Assembly (NCBI GenBank): GCA_013398615.1
Contig: VZSR01001479.1
Coordinates: forward strand, 13,406,984 to 13,470,983
Length of the DNA stretch: 64,000 bases
Source: Brachypodius melanocephalos
Taxonomy: Eukaryota; Chordata; Aves; Passeriformes; Pycnonotidae
Reading direction: 5' to 3'
Both the position numbers and the translations under genes were made by a program. This document shows positions 12,950 to 25,600 of the stretch, one piece after another. The notes below the pieces were generated by a model. It was not told where the DNA came from. It did not search any database and saw only the letters and a list, made by a program, of their open reading frames with translations. The first letter of the stretch is position 1; each line of letters begins with the position of its first letter.

Positions 12950-13106
12950 CCCTCTCCCTCTCTCCCTCTCTCCCTCTCTCCCTCTCTCCCTCTCTCCCTC
13001 TCTCCCTCTCTCCCTCTCTCCCTCTCTCCCTCTCTCCCTCTCTCCCTCTCTCCCTCTCCTACTCCTTCTACTCCTTCTCTCCTCTCCCTTTCCCTCTTCC
13101 TTTTTT
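12950..13106 (+). repeat. (CCCTCTCT)n octameric microsatellite with polypyrimidine flank
   Basis: About 13 near-perfect copies of an 8-bp unit (CCCTCTCT, equivalently AGAGAGGG on the minus strand) run from 12950 to about 13058. They are followed by degenerate CTCCTTCTA and CTCTCCC units and a T run to 13106. The plus strand is entirely pyrimidine for over 100 bases. Such mirror-symmetric tracts can form triplex (H-)DNA and are length-variable. The Ser/Leu/Pro-rich 62-codon frame spanning it is not a gene. Confidence 0.95.
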
Positions 13107-14100
13107 AATCAGCAGTTTTGCCCCAAGAAACCTTACCTGCTGTAGCTCCCTGCTGTACACACCCAGGACAACTTTCAACAAATCACCATTTTCTGTCAAA
13201 AAATTTGCAACCTGCTCTTGTTACGAGCTGCTTTTCAACTCCAGAACATAGCTAAAAAGATTACTGCTCTGCCCAAATATAATACAGGAGGGAGACAGTT
13301 TAAACTCCTATCAGGCGGGATTTGTCAAGATGAAGGCTGCGTTTCTCAGGAAGCAAACTATCATTTTGCTTCTACAATACTGTTGGGACTCTCTCCCTGG
13401 GCTAATTAATATATTAGACATTTGATTTTATTTCAGACTGAGATTTGGAATAATTCAGTTTGTGAAATTACATTGAAATTGTAGTTTTCATAAAATTACA
13501 GACAGACCAAAAAAAAGTTCTGTAAACCATTGTCATTTCAGATACAAACCTCTTTTAAAGCTACAGGAATGCCTTCTACATATTTCAAGTCATCCAGCTT
13601 TTACTGGTGGCATATCCAGTAATCATGTTGACAAATTAATGGTAGAGAATTAGTTGTACATTAAAGATTTAAATTATATTATGCAGCACATTGTCATAAA
13701 ATGATATAAAACAATTGGCAAATAAATGTAAATTAATTCCAGTTACTGACATGTGAGACGCAGACTGACATCTGTACACTGCTTGCCTCGCGCAGCTGCC
13801 ATACTTTCAAACATAAAGCTAAGTGGGGAGCGGGATGGCGCGGAGCAGCAGCAGGCAGGGATGGGCTTTGGGAATGGCCGTGGGCTGAGCCAACCCTACC
13901 TCCACTTCTAAACAAACAAATTTGTGTCCAGCCTCGCCCCTGTGTGCCCCTGGGGGGACGGTAGAAAAGTTTCCTTTGTCAAGTGGGATGAATACCTTGT
14001 CATGACAATACTCGGGGCTTGGTATTATCCCACCCTGACCAAAATCCCGCGAGTTCCTACTAATACCGAAGCGCAACTGCTTCCCGGGGCGCAACCCCGA
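13107..14100. other. No gene; AT-rich then CpG-containing unique sequence
   Basis: From 13400 to 13740 the sequence is AT-rich with TTAATTAAT-like homeodomain words (about 13636 and 13730). From 13760 it becomes GC-richer with scattered CpG (for example GAGCGGGATGGCGCGG near 13830). No coding exon, RNA or repeat is recognised. Confidence 0.45.
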
Positions 14101-14660
14101 GACTTTCAAGGGCTCACACACTACTGTGCTGGCTAATTATACAGATTCCATTTCCTGTTATGAAGGAATGCATTACCTGCAGCAAAGGATGCAGAAAATA
14201 TTGGGCGCGGGAGGCGCTAGGACGAAGCAGAAAGCGGCCATGAATTCAAGCCCCAGCCCTGGGTTTATACCCACAATCCAGACCCATGCTGAGAGCCTAA
14301 TCACTGGGGCCATTCTTTGGGCTGTTGTCCAATCAGTCCCTGAATAGCAAAACCCCACAATGCGGAGTATGAATTAGAGGGGGGGAATAAACGTGGGCGC
14401 AGACTTTTTTTGCAACAATACCTAACCGGGCCTTTCAGCCAGGACAACTCACGGACAAAAGCACGGCGGAAATTGAAGTAACTTTTGGAGGCCCTCATCA
14501 GTAAGAGCTGGCTTGATGAGGGTAGCGCTGGCTTCTTTTTTGTGTGGACTGGATCAATTATTCACTGAGGGGGGAGAGGTGGAGGAAAAAAAAAGTCTTA
14601 AAAATCCAACATTTGTGTTGCACTGGCCTTGGAAATCATGGCTGTTCGCTGAATAAAACC
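14100..14660. promoter_or_regulatory. Candidate conserved noncoding element
   Basis: Non-repetitive block with juxtaposed motif-like words: TTTCCTG (ETS-like) and GGAATG (TEAD-like) at about 14150-14170, TTGGGCGCGGG (E2F-like) at about 14200, and GTCCAATCAG (CCAAT box) at about 14328. It also has CpGs that are rare elsewhere in the window. Stops occur in all frames over the block as a whole, arguing against an exon. Function and conservation are inferred; alignment to other amniotes is the test. Confidence 0.35.
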
Positions 14661-15550
14661 AAATATTTTTGTCTCCTCCTCCTCCTTCTTTCCTTGGCGG
14701 ATACTGCAGTAATTTAGGGGGTGGCTGGTGGAGTGCTTGCATTCCTCACCCTTCCCCCCCCGTGCCCAAAGAAGAGAATAGCTTCTTGAGCTATAGAGAT
14801 GTCAGGTCCATGTTTTAAAATTTAGCTTTGTTTACCCAACAGAATGGAATTCATTACTGCGCAAAAGCGGTTCAATTTTCTGACCTTTTTTATTCAAAAT
14901 GTTGGAAGTAGCAAAAAGCTCATTTGAAGGTCACAGGTTTATGTATCTATTCTCTTAAGTGTTTTAGAAATTCATATGGAGGACACTAAAGGTGGAATAT
15001 GTGAAAACATACTGTTCATTGTTTACCCTAACCTTGCCATGATTATTAGATAAATGAGGGAAGCAAAATGGCATTAAAAGCCATTGTTAACAGTGATTTT
15101 TTTCCCCCTGAAGACTGTTCATTTTTGCCCCCGATCTGCAAAGGTCATTTTCTAATTCTTTTCACTGAGTAGTTTATATAACTTCTGCATTTCAAGTCTA
15201 TAAAAAGCTTTTGCAGACTTTTCATACTGTAAGTAGTAATTTGTTTCATTACCGTTTGAATTTTTACATGTAATTCCTATGGATGTTTTGCTGATATTGT
15301 CAGGCTTAAAAGCTGAGAGGCTTTTCAGTTTTTTCTATTTTTTTTTTTTAAGGCCAGATTCATTCTATCTAGATAATTTTAAATTAGTGGAATCAATCAG
15401 TTGGCGATTTAAAAGCCAAACTTTGCTGCGAAAGATATTTGGAGTAAAATTATTTTATTTTCCTACATCCGCATCTGATATGAAAGGCCTTTTCAGCCAG
15501 TTATCCAAAGCCAATATTTAACTGTTACTTATTCCCCTAATTTCTGTCCT
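14660..15550. other. No feature recognised
   Basis: Unique, moderately AT-rich sequence without a supported gene. A T-rich run lies at 15335-15350. The texture resembles the flanking candidate regulatory blocks, but nothing specific can be named. Confidence 0.4.
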
Positions 15551-16690
15551 TTGTCAGAGGAACTTTCCTCGCTAGATCTTGTTGCTCCGTTCCGCGCTAA
15601 TTGCGGCTTACATTATATAAATGGCTTTGTAAAGAAAACTATAACCCCCAGCCTCGAAAGTTGCATGTTTCTATTTGCTCAAACTTGATGCACTTATTTT
15701 GAGAGGGTCATTTCGAGGAAAGCTGTGTAGGCACTGAGAATGTCTTGTATAATAAGCTTAAACAGAACCTTTTGTCCGTCCTCGTCTTCTCAGGCCCGAA
15801 AATTAGGCCTCCTTTTTCTGGCGGGGGGCTGAAGTGGTTCATTACCGCAGCCTCCTCTGGCAGGCCTTGGCCCAGCCATTCCCAGTACTCGAGCTCTGTA
15901 ACTTCCTTAGAAAGGACGAAGGAAAACATGGCACACAAAGGTCTTGTTAGCACTTCCTATGTGAAATTAGCAGCTTTCTAAAAGGTACAACTCCAATTAC
16001 CTCACATTGTGGGGACGCGCACAAACCCAACAATGAGCCCAGTCTTGCAAGTGACATGCTGTCTCTCTGGAGTTACTTCCCTAATTAGGGATGACGAAGC
16101 CCCATTCTGGCGAGTGCATCTATTTACAGTGGGCCACAATGCCTTAACTCGAGCATCCTCCTGAAAGGCCAGTGTTAAAAAACACAAGTGCTCTTTTGGC
16201 GGAGCCGTCCGTGGGGAAGCGCCGCATTCCTCACAGCTACACCCTGCCGAAAAGGGTGGCCGCTTTCCCCCGCATTGTTCACACTTCAGGATTCATTTGG
16301 GACAATAAAGCTCCTGCCCCGTGAGCGCTGGGAATTACAGTGGACAATGGCCAGGCTTTCTTAACGGGGTCTAATGATGGAAAAAAAGAAAAATATTTAT
16401 TGCTTTTGACAGTTTCACAAGGGGCAAAAATCCTTGTCGTGGCTTTAAGTTTCCACAGCTGTTGGAGGAAGGGTGGTCATATGGACTAAAACAGTTCAGC
16501 TCTTTTGTTAAGAGGCTGAGCACAAGGGCCAAGCTGTGAAATTAAAGATTAAGTTCATTAAGGTAAGATAATTGTGCTTGCATCCTTGTTGATACAGGTG
16601 TGTACAGGCGAGGCCTGGCTCAACAGACCTATTTATTTACCTCCCGGCTCCTTACCTTCATGAGGCAAATCACCTCACGAGGGTGAGGTG
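15550..16690. promoter_or_regulatory. Candidate conserved noncoding element with SOX-type motif cluster
   Basis: Non-repetitive, non-coding block. Between 16005 and 16350 there are two CATTGT (16005-16010, 16273-16278) and three ACAATG (about 16030, 16136 and 16344), plus ACAATAA at 16302. These are matches to the SOX HMG core (A/T)TTGT / ACAA(T/A). About 0.2 such six-mers would be expected by chance in 350 bases at even composition. CpG is locally raised (CGGAGCCGTCCG and GCGCCGC near 16200-16225). A forkhead-like or homeodomain-like AT-rich stretch (AAATATTTATTG) follows at about 16391. Enhancer activity is inferred. Confidence 0.4.
16671..16690. repeat. Perfect 8-bp inverted repeat, 4-nt loop
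   Basis: CACCTCAC, loop GAGG, then GTGAGGTG. Each arm contains an E2-box-like CACCT/AGGTG (the core recognised by ZEB/SNAI zinc fingers), so paired CACCT sites face each other. The sequence is seen directly; binding is inferred. Confidence 0.6.
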
Positions 16691-18500
16691 CTGGAAATGT
16701 ATCTTGTTTGCATAGCCCGGGACAGGGCTGGAGACCCACAGCCTGTGCTCACCGTGGCCCCATCAAGAGAGGGAGGAGGGTGGAAAACATTGAGGAGCAC
16801 CGCCAGACACACCTTTGCCCAGAGGAGAAACCCACCCTGGTTTAAGGCTGGGGCACAAGTCGGCTTCTTTCCTCAGAGGAGAAATGTCTTGAAATACCAG
16901 TGGTGCTGCGGTGAGGGAGGTGAAATTAATAATTCCCTGGTAGCTTATTTGGCATGAAAGTGCTACTGATTATTACTTTGCTGCTGCTAAGTGTTTGGAT
17001 TCTTCGCTATTATTGTGTTATTTGTATTGTTAACAGTTCACAAGTTCAACAGTTAGAACTAAATTGCACTGTAATATTAGGGTTCCAGTATGAAATTACT
17101 GCAGTTAATAACAAAATAAGACCTTTGTGTAGGTATATAGATAACTTCCCAAATTCATTAAAAAAGCCCTCGTGAATTAGCACAAACATACTGCTGGGGA
17201 TTGTGCTGTTTTGGATCAGCAGATCAATTATCTATTGTACTATTTTGGTGACAAAGTAGGATGATAATTTTGAGTGATTAAAAAGGCTGCAACACAGTTA
17301 TTTCATCAACATAAACATAAGGCAGGGACTTGCATGAAGGAGCCTGGTGATCCACTTTCACCGGTTTCCTTCCTCTCACCCAGCAGCCGCCCAGCCCAGC
17401 ATCCCGCCCGGACTGCTGCAAGCACAGCGCCTGTGCTCCAGGGACAGCTGAGGAGCACAATCATTTCCAAACCTGGTGCCTAAAAACCGTGCCTTTCAGG
17501 GCCTCCTCTGTGAGACAGAGCAGTTTAATTCACTTCTGTGTCCCCTGCAATGCTGCTGCTCCCCAATGCATTCCTCCCTCTGTGTGCTGCACGGTGCCAA
17601 GTGGTTTGTGGTAGCGCGCTGAGGTTAGGACACGCGGCATCTCTCTGATACGTATGCTGCCACGGATATTGTGCAGGTCAGTGTCAACAAGTAGACATCA
17701 AAAATACCTCAGCCTTGTTGCTGTGCTTCCCAGGATGGGCCTGGGTGCACAGAATTAAATTTTCTGTCCCACTCTACTTCAGCAAGGCAAGAGCTCCTAT
17801 CCCATTTGGGGAAAAATACATGGAAATTACTCATGACAGAAATTCCTCAAAGACAATTATCTTTTCTGCAAAACCAAAGAGATGCCGGTGTTAAGAGGCG
17901 CATGAAAAAGACCAAGTTCCTTGTCCTTCAAACTAACAACATGTTAGGCACAGTCTTGCTCACATTAAAGAATCAGTTCCATTATTTCCTGCCTACTTTA
18001 ATCTGTTTTCCCCGTATAGGTGCCTAAGGAAGCAAATAGTAGTTCAGGTTAAAAATGTGCTGAGATATAGATATGCTAAATATTAGAAACCTTGCTCTTT
18101 TATGGAGACGTTTGCTTGTACACAAATTCTCTCCTTCTGGAGAATATAAATGACGTATCAGTGGTTTTAGAAAACGAAGGCATTCAAGTAACCTTCATAC
18201 ACCTTCTTTAAAATTAAGGATTTAGCTTTACTCCTATGGCATAGATAATGAATTTTCTTTTTTGGATGGAAAGAAAATCCTGTCACATAGCTGGAATATA
18301 TATCCTCTTACAGCTAATACAACATTTCAGCATTGGAACCACTTGATAAATACAAAGAGAGTTGCAGGCAACTTCTGAAATGTTTTTAAATTTCACTTTT
18401 TATTTTGGTCCTAGTGAAAGCAATCTTTATAAGGTTGTTTTTGTTGAGGTAAAATAATTTTGATTCTTCTTTTTCTTTTTTTGAGTTTCTATATGTTTTT
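16691..18500. other. No feature recognised
   Basis: A GC-richer patch at 17340-17460 has no supporting gene structure; the rest is unique, AT-rich DNA. Open frames of up to 89 codons (16688-16957) have no recognisable similarity. Confidence 0.45.
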
Positions 18501-18660
18501 CCATAAAGATCTGGTTACTCTTAAAATAAATTAAACCATTTTTAAATAGGGAAAAAATAATTTATAAAAAAAAAAATTTAAAAAACCTTTAAAATATAAA
18601 CCTTCATCTTTTTTAATTTTAATTTTTATGGGCTGTTGAAAAATACATGTAAAATATAAC
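18500..18660. other. Extreme AT-rich stretch
   Basis: Nearly all A and T for about 160 bases, with alternating A-runs and T-runs (for example TTTATAAAAAAAAAAATTTAAA around 18560-18582). The composition resembles matrix-attachment or easily unwound DNA, but this is only a compositional remark. Confidence 0.5.
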
Positions 18661-21600
18661 TGATCGGTTCATGAGATAATCTGCCTACAAATTATTAAAT
18701 TAAATTAGCTTTACTGTCCTGCATGTAGACATACCTAAGGATATACAAGAACTTACAACATTTATTAAATAAATCGCAGCCTAATAAAAATTTATGTTTT
18801 GTTGAGTCAGGTGAAAGAAAGTGAAGAAAATTGGTATTTTACCCATGTTTATCCGTCTATGTTTGCATGTACTGTACTATATGTGAAAAATAGTGTCTCT
18901 CAGGTAGATTGTTTTCAAAAGGAAACAGTTCACGTGTTGCATGTGGGAATGTTCCACTCTACAGTGTGCATGTGCACAGGGTGTTATAGGCATTAATGCA
19001 CAACTATAACACATTCATGGACATCAGTGAACACAGCAGAGTGTGTGTACATTAATACAATGTCTGTACAGATGCAGGAATATACAGTGATTTGGTTACT
19101 TTGGCAAATTCTTATTGCTTGATTTATATTATATTATGGATTGCTCATTATAATATTTCCTGGTCTGCATAAAAATATAACAAATCCAGTAACAAGTGAA
19201 AACGTTACTTTTAAGATAAAGGATTTTCTATAATGCTGCTTCCATTTCTTCTGCTTTGACGCCTTGCTGCTATAAAAATAGTGAAATTTTTTTTTAGGAA
19301 TCTTTGCTAAGTCTTTTGTCTTAGTAAACATGAACTGATTTTTCACCTGTGATTAGTGGTTACTGTGTTCCACTTACTTTGTGATTGACCAGCTCTTCTT
19401 GGAGAGTCATTTTTCCCTTGGGGCTGTATATCCAAGTTGAGCATTACCTGTGCTTTGCTAAACAGACTATTGAATGCAATACAGTTCACACAGTAGTTTC
19501 TGCCTCTACTCTGATGGACAAAACTACACAGCTGCAGTTGTGTACTAGGCAGGTCTCAGGTCTATGAGACAATTTCACTGGGAGTGCAGGATGTTAGAGT
19601 TTTTTCTGATTAGTATTCCAGGTGGTTTTGACTAACCAACACATAGTGAATATTGTTAAGAAAATGATGAGATTGCATTTCCCTGTGTCCTCTACAGTAT
19701 GTCCTAAAATTGTAATCTTACTCAGCTGCTGAGTCCACCTCCTGTTCTCTGTGGATTAGTTATTTAGCTTGGGTATTAAGTATATCAGAAAAGCTTAATC
19801 TAAGAGTCGTTATATGTGTTTTAATATTGAAATTTGTCTTTGCAAAATCGAATTTTAATATTCTAAAATATGTTTATCCCCTTTAACAGCATGATTAGAA
19901 AATGTTTTGCAGGGAAAATATGTGGACAGATTCAGTACATGGTTTTCACGTGACAGGTTATTCTGTCCTGCTGGAAGAAAAACGCTCAGAGAATTTTTTA
20001 TTGTTATGAAATAATTTTTAAAGGTTTAGGCCAGCATTTCTGAAGAATCTCGTGTGGGCTAGAAAGGCTGTCATAAACCCTTCATGCTCTTTTTGACAAG
20101 AGAAATTAGCCTTCCTCAAGCTCCATACTAACTGCTGGTAGAAAAATTAGCAAACATAGTTAGGCTCCAGTGGAAGTTATTTCTTACAAAACTAATGTTA
20201 CAACTTTTTTTGTAAATTACCAGAAATTCTTGGGCATAAAACCTTTTAGACATCAAGCAAGAAAATGCAGTCAGCTTGTGCACAGGGACACCTCAGCCAT
20301 CTGGAAATCCTCTTGTGAAACCCTGTAGGGACTCCAGGATAAGCACAGGTAGGCATCTGAATGGGCTACAGTCAATTCTTCTACAAAAGATGAAAGAAAA
20401 AGAGATTTAAATGAGCTTGGAGGCTATGTGCCAACTTGATCACAAAAGTGTGGAGAAGCCCTTCTTGCCCTACTTATTTGGCTTCAAAATTACTGTAATA
20501 TTTTCTTTCCACACAATGTATGAATTGTCAAAAATGGGAGAAGTTGCTGATCGTATTTTCTACCATTGCACCCACCAGCTATTCCCTCCATCAGATCAAA
20601 ACAGTTTGTGCTTCCATGGTGTGTGTCTACTCTGCAGGGCTACAAACTTCAAGCAGCTCAGGTACAGCACAGGATCCAGCTGAGGAGCACAATGGTCCTC
20701 CCACAGGGGACTTTGAGCTCCTGGGGCAAGGCCTCTTCCAGGAGCTAATCCAGCATGCTGCTCCACAGCACTGCAGTCTTCAGTGCAGCATTAACCTTAG
20801 ACAGAGAGCCATCATGTAGCCAGGAACTAAACAGTCCTCTCTTGGAGAAGTTTTGTTCTCTATTTTTCTGCCTGTTTTTCTACACTTCATGACATTTACC
20901 TTCTGTGGTTCTCAGGTCCATTCTGAGGAGGTTTGTGACTTCGATTCTTCAAGTAAGGCAATGCAAGACTTGGATGCTGTTATTCATCGAGTGGGATCTG
21001 CCATCTCAAAATCTATATTATCAAATTGTAATTTTAAATACACCCTGAAAAATATCAGTGATTTTAGTACACTGATTATTTCTAAGAATAAAATAAGGAT
21101 AATTGAATTTTCTGAAGAGTCTCAGCACTTCTGATATACTCTTGCATCATCATGTTGTTCCTCCTTTATCTTGCCTTTTTATGAAGAACTGAAATGTGAA
21201 AAATAATAATGATGGTCAAAAGGAGTTGAAAGGCTACTTGAATGAAGACAGAGGCCAGGGACACTGTTTCAAAAGTAGGAGAAAAAACATCAAATGCTAC
21301 TTATGGTCCAGAGCAGAGGAAACAAGTCAAGGGAACCGTATGACATTAGACAGGAGAGTGAATTCAGACAAAATAAGGGGAAGAAAATCTATGGAGAAAT
21401 GCTGGCGAGTATGCAGACATTTTAGAGCATTACAGACAGGGATGGTGAGTTTAAAGGGCAGACAAGGAGCCAAGGAAAAGAGTACATCCATGACGTTGGT
21501 TGGAGGAAGGCAAAAGAAAATTCACTTAGGGGTTGACTCTGAGTGATTTTAAGAATACAGTTAAGTCTAAGTACCTAAACAGCTTCACAGAAAGCAAGCA

Positions 21601-22584
21601 GATGACTTGTGATGAAAACTCTGTATGGACCCATGTACCCTGATGAACTTGAGCTTTAAATGATAACATTTACACAGATACGAGTGAGAGTGGGCCTGGG
21701 CAAAAAAAGGCTACTCTAAGGAAGATACATGGCCAGCTGAACAGAAAAAGGCTAAGGCAAACTGAATGCTAAAGGTAATGTATCTCTTTATATTCCAGAG
21801 CTTCCTAGCACCTTTTTTCCAACACCCTCCACATTAATTTTACATCAGAGTGACAGCATTCAAGTTTAATCTAAAACTTCAGGTCTCCTAACTTCCAGCC
21901 ATGAGGATGTGCAATATTGTAGCTGTAATACACAACCCTTTCACTCTTCACTTCCACTGGTTTAAGTTTACTTGAAGCATTCTTGAACAGAGAGATGTCT
22001 TTGACTCTGGTAGATCTGTGGGTGCAGCACAGAACTGTTCAGGCACTGCTCTTGGTGGGGCTGGAGTTCTTGGTCTCTTTTAATATTTACAGGTGGAATA
22101 GCATCCTACAGACAGTGAGAAAACTAATTTTAAATTCTGCACTTTTCTTTTCACAGAATCTGATTAATCCTCACTTCCCCCACTTTTCCAGTTTTGTCCT
22201 GCTGCCCTCATTTTGTTTGCTGTGCACCAAACATAGTTGGTGATTCACATGCAACAGTGGAGTGTACCTGAACAGTTTTAAGTCCTAGCACAAACACTTG
22301 CCTCTGCTTCTTTGAGATTTATGTCTGTGGTGGACCCATGAAGATTCTTTATGCTAGTGAAATTAAACACTTAAATAGGTGTTGGAGGAATCAAGATATG
22401 AGCAAGGACATAGAAGTGTGACACGGAGAAGTATAACCTCAAGGTTGGGAAGTACGTGATATGTCTTTTCTATCATAAAGATTCAATTATTAAAGTAATG
22501 ATAATACTCATATCTTCTAGTTCCAGAAGATGTTGACTTCCTGCTGTCTCTGTAGCCCCTTGGTTCTCGTGGCAACATCGCTTT

Positions 22585-22586
<2 letters not shown>
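18661..22586. other. No feature recognised
   Basis: Unique sequence without a supported gene. The longest frame (116 codons, 21196-21546, plus strand) is Lys/Arg/Gly-rich and lacks any recognisable domain. The interval 21200-21560 could be a highly decayed LINE, but I could not align it to a family. Confidence 0.45.
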
Positions 22587-22625
<39 letters not shown>

Positions 22626-22635
22626 TTCCTTCCTT
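22587..22635 (+). repeat. (CT)n microsatellite followed by (TTCC)n
   Basis: Seventeen uninterrupted TC dinucleotides (22587-22620) run directly into TTTCCTTCCTTCCTT. It is a pure polypyrimidine tract on the plus strand. Confidence 0.95.
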
Positions 22636-25600
22636 ACACATCAATTTGGACCTGTGAGAGGAGTAAGAATTCAGGAAAGGTAGTTTCTAGTGATGCTGAT
22701 GATGTGTAATGGTGAAGACGGTCTTAAAAGATGTTCCTTCTATTGTCATGAAGCCATTTCATTCCCAAGAAACCTTCCTGGTTTGTTAGCTCAGTAGATG
22801 CTGGTAGGTGTCGATGTGACCATAACCGTGGTTGTTGGATAACTTCTTGTTGAAAAAATTCCTTTAAAACTGTCACAAAAATCAGCAAAGACGCACTATT
22901 GCTACCTAAAACTTAGTTCCCTGAGGTTGAAGGAATACCTGAGGCACAGTAAAATCTATGGAAAATACTGATTGACTTCAATAAGGCCAGGACTTACTAC
23001 TATCAGTATCCAATTTCTACTGTAGTTATGATCCTCCTTACAAACATTCTTCACTTGTGGAAGAGGCTTTAAAAGAAGTTTCAGACCAGATTTCCATCAC
23101 CTGGACAGCTACAGATCAAAGACTTGCACTGCTCTGACTACATCATAGATTTCCACAGCACCATGACAAGAGAGAGCTGTGTTTGGCATCTGGAGATTCA
23201 GCTGAGATGCTCCATCAGATGGTGCTGAGCTCTGTTGTTGAGGAAAATGCCAGCCCTTCTCCAAGTTCTAGGAAGGCAAATAAATGCAAAGGCCAGGGCT
23301 AGTCACAAATTGTTTTGTTTTGTTTTGTTTTTTTCTGAAAATACCATTAACTAAAAATGGAACCAAACAAGTAAGCACATATACATAAAAAAAACCATTT
23401 CAGCACTGAGCACTGCACATTCCTTAATGGCCTGATTTCCTGCATCTTAACTTCCACGTAGCCAGGGCTCCCTTTTTACAGGTGCTTTTCTTCCCAGGAT
23501 GTTTTATACAGGACTGATCCATTCTGTTCAATAGAAAAAGGTAACTGTAGCCTTAAAAAAACACTTCATATTTTGTAGCTGCTTTCTCAACCACCTTTTA
23601 GTAGGGTGGGTTCCTGTCACGTTTTTCTTCATTAAACAACAGGATAAGTTTCCTGTAGATCGGGAAAAATAAAAAGGCAAAAATCAAACCTTAGATTTTC
23701 AGTGTTCCCAGGGTGGACTCTGCTATAGAAAAATTTTTCCAACGTTTTGGAAATACTCAAATTTAAAAGATAGGAAAAAAACCCTTCCCCCCTGTGGAAG
23801 CTGATGTGGCATCTGTAGCTGGATGTTAAGATTAAATTTGCGTTATTGGTGAACTAGAATTAATAATACCCACAAATTGAATAATCAGACTCTCTGAGTC
23901 AATTGAGGCTCTGTATAACAAGACCAAGCTTGGTATTATGGCAAAAAATTCAGGTGAAATTGATGAGTATCTAAAAATAAAGTTTCAGAACTGAGTGCAA
24001 AAGTGTTTGGAGCATAAGTGAGACATCATAAAAATACCTCATTCCTTTGACTTCCTTCTGACCACTCTTCACCACTGGGAAAACTGCCTTTTCCTGACTT
24101 TGGTTACTAGAGCTCCAAACTTCTTGTTTCAGTGTCAGTGCTAAATCTGCAGAGCCTAACCCTGGTGGCAATGCAAGGTGAAATTAATATCAGAGTTGTG
24201 TGGATCAGAACCTTTTAAAGAACATTTTCTTTGGCCTTGCCCACCAAAATCAACAAGAAAAGGTGTTCTAGGAAACTGTGTACAAAAAATTCTATTAAAA
24301 CCCTGTTATTTGAATAGAAATCGGAAATCATAATTTTTATTCAAACTTCCAGCTTAAGTTTGGCCTCTGTGTTAGACAGGCTTTGTAAGGCCTGGATTTA
24401 CCTGCTTTTCAGAGGATGAAGCTTGTTTTCATGAATGTGATACATCATGCTAGAGGAAAGGATAGGACTAACATTGCAGAGATAACCAAATATAAGTCTT
24501 AGTAAATCTTAGCTGCTAACATTTAATATCCCACCAAAACTAAGCAAATAAATAATATTTATGCATATGCACATATCTTTCTAATTGGGTGAAATGCATT
24601 GTTCTCTTCTTTGAATTGCCAGTGTGGTTTGTTGGGGTTTTTTTTGCCCCTGGGCATTTTCCCCCTGCTTTCATACCTGCTCATACCATGTCGGTTGTCA
24701 GGTTTTGGAGTGTTTGACATTGCTGCTGCCATTATAAATTGAAAGATGGAACCATGGGCTGGATTGCTTTTATCTATTATCCAGTTTTGATCTTTTCATC
24801 TGCTCTTTGCCAAGTAATGTCAGCCACGATTATTTCTAACTTGCCAAAATTCTGAACAGCTTTTAAACAGGTGACATTTTCCTATAAAAAGACTCTACCA
24901 CAAGCATGTTTCTTTTTCCAGCCCCAAATGTCACCTTTTCTCCCATAATTACAGTGGTCTAAGTGACACATTTCTGGACTACTGACAGTTTTAAAGATTT
25001 GCTGTTTGTGGGTATTGCAATTACTGTGCATTACCTTCTCCCTTCTGAGAGGAGTGAAATTATTTCCATAGAAGTTGCTGCCTTCACAGTTTTGCCTTTG
25101 CTTTTTCACAGCTGGCTCTAGACTAGATCTAGACTTGGAAGTTGCTGGGAATAACTTAGTGTCAGGCAAATAAAGAACTTTGGATTAAGCTACTGTCACC
25201 ACTTAGATTAAACCTTTCTTAAACTTTTTCCTTCTTGGCTGGAAGCATTTGAAAAATATTGTACCCTGAGTAGACTTTGAGGATTAGAAGTTTTGAGCCC
25301 AGGGTCACTTATGAATATCAACAACACCCCTGTTATAATTATTCTTTTGTGTGGGTACATCTCCTGCAAGTGTCTGTGCTGTGTGAGTCAACCTCGTGTG
25401 ATGATACTGTATTTAGCCCATGGGCTAATGGTGACACAGGCACTCCATGGATTTCTGCTGGCATTCCACCTCTTCATATGGAGAAAGAGTAGGTTGAAAA
25501 TTAAGTCAGTAAACCATCTGCTGTCATTTACTTGGTCTGTCTTCTGCCTTTCTATTTCACAGCACAAACAGAACACATTGACCAACAAACATTACTGACC

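Noticed and set aside
12920..13108. Ser/Leu/Pro repeat protein frame
   Set aside because: Direct translation of the (CCCTCTCT)n microsatellite.
17445..17461. 17-bp exact match to 20677-20693 (CAGCTGAGGAGCACAAT)
   Set aside because: One such match is not surprising in 64 kb compared with itself, and flanks do not align, so it is not a dispersed repeat.
20640..20830. Possible exon with acceptor-like TCTGCAG and a readable frame
   Set aside because: No donor, no recognisable peptide and no partner exon; the acceptor-like word is common.
22370..22480. Second L2-like antisense fragment
   Set aside because: Only a vague resemblance (AAGATATGAGCAAGGACATAG); too short and diverged to call.
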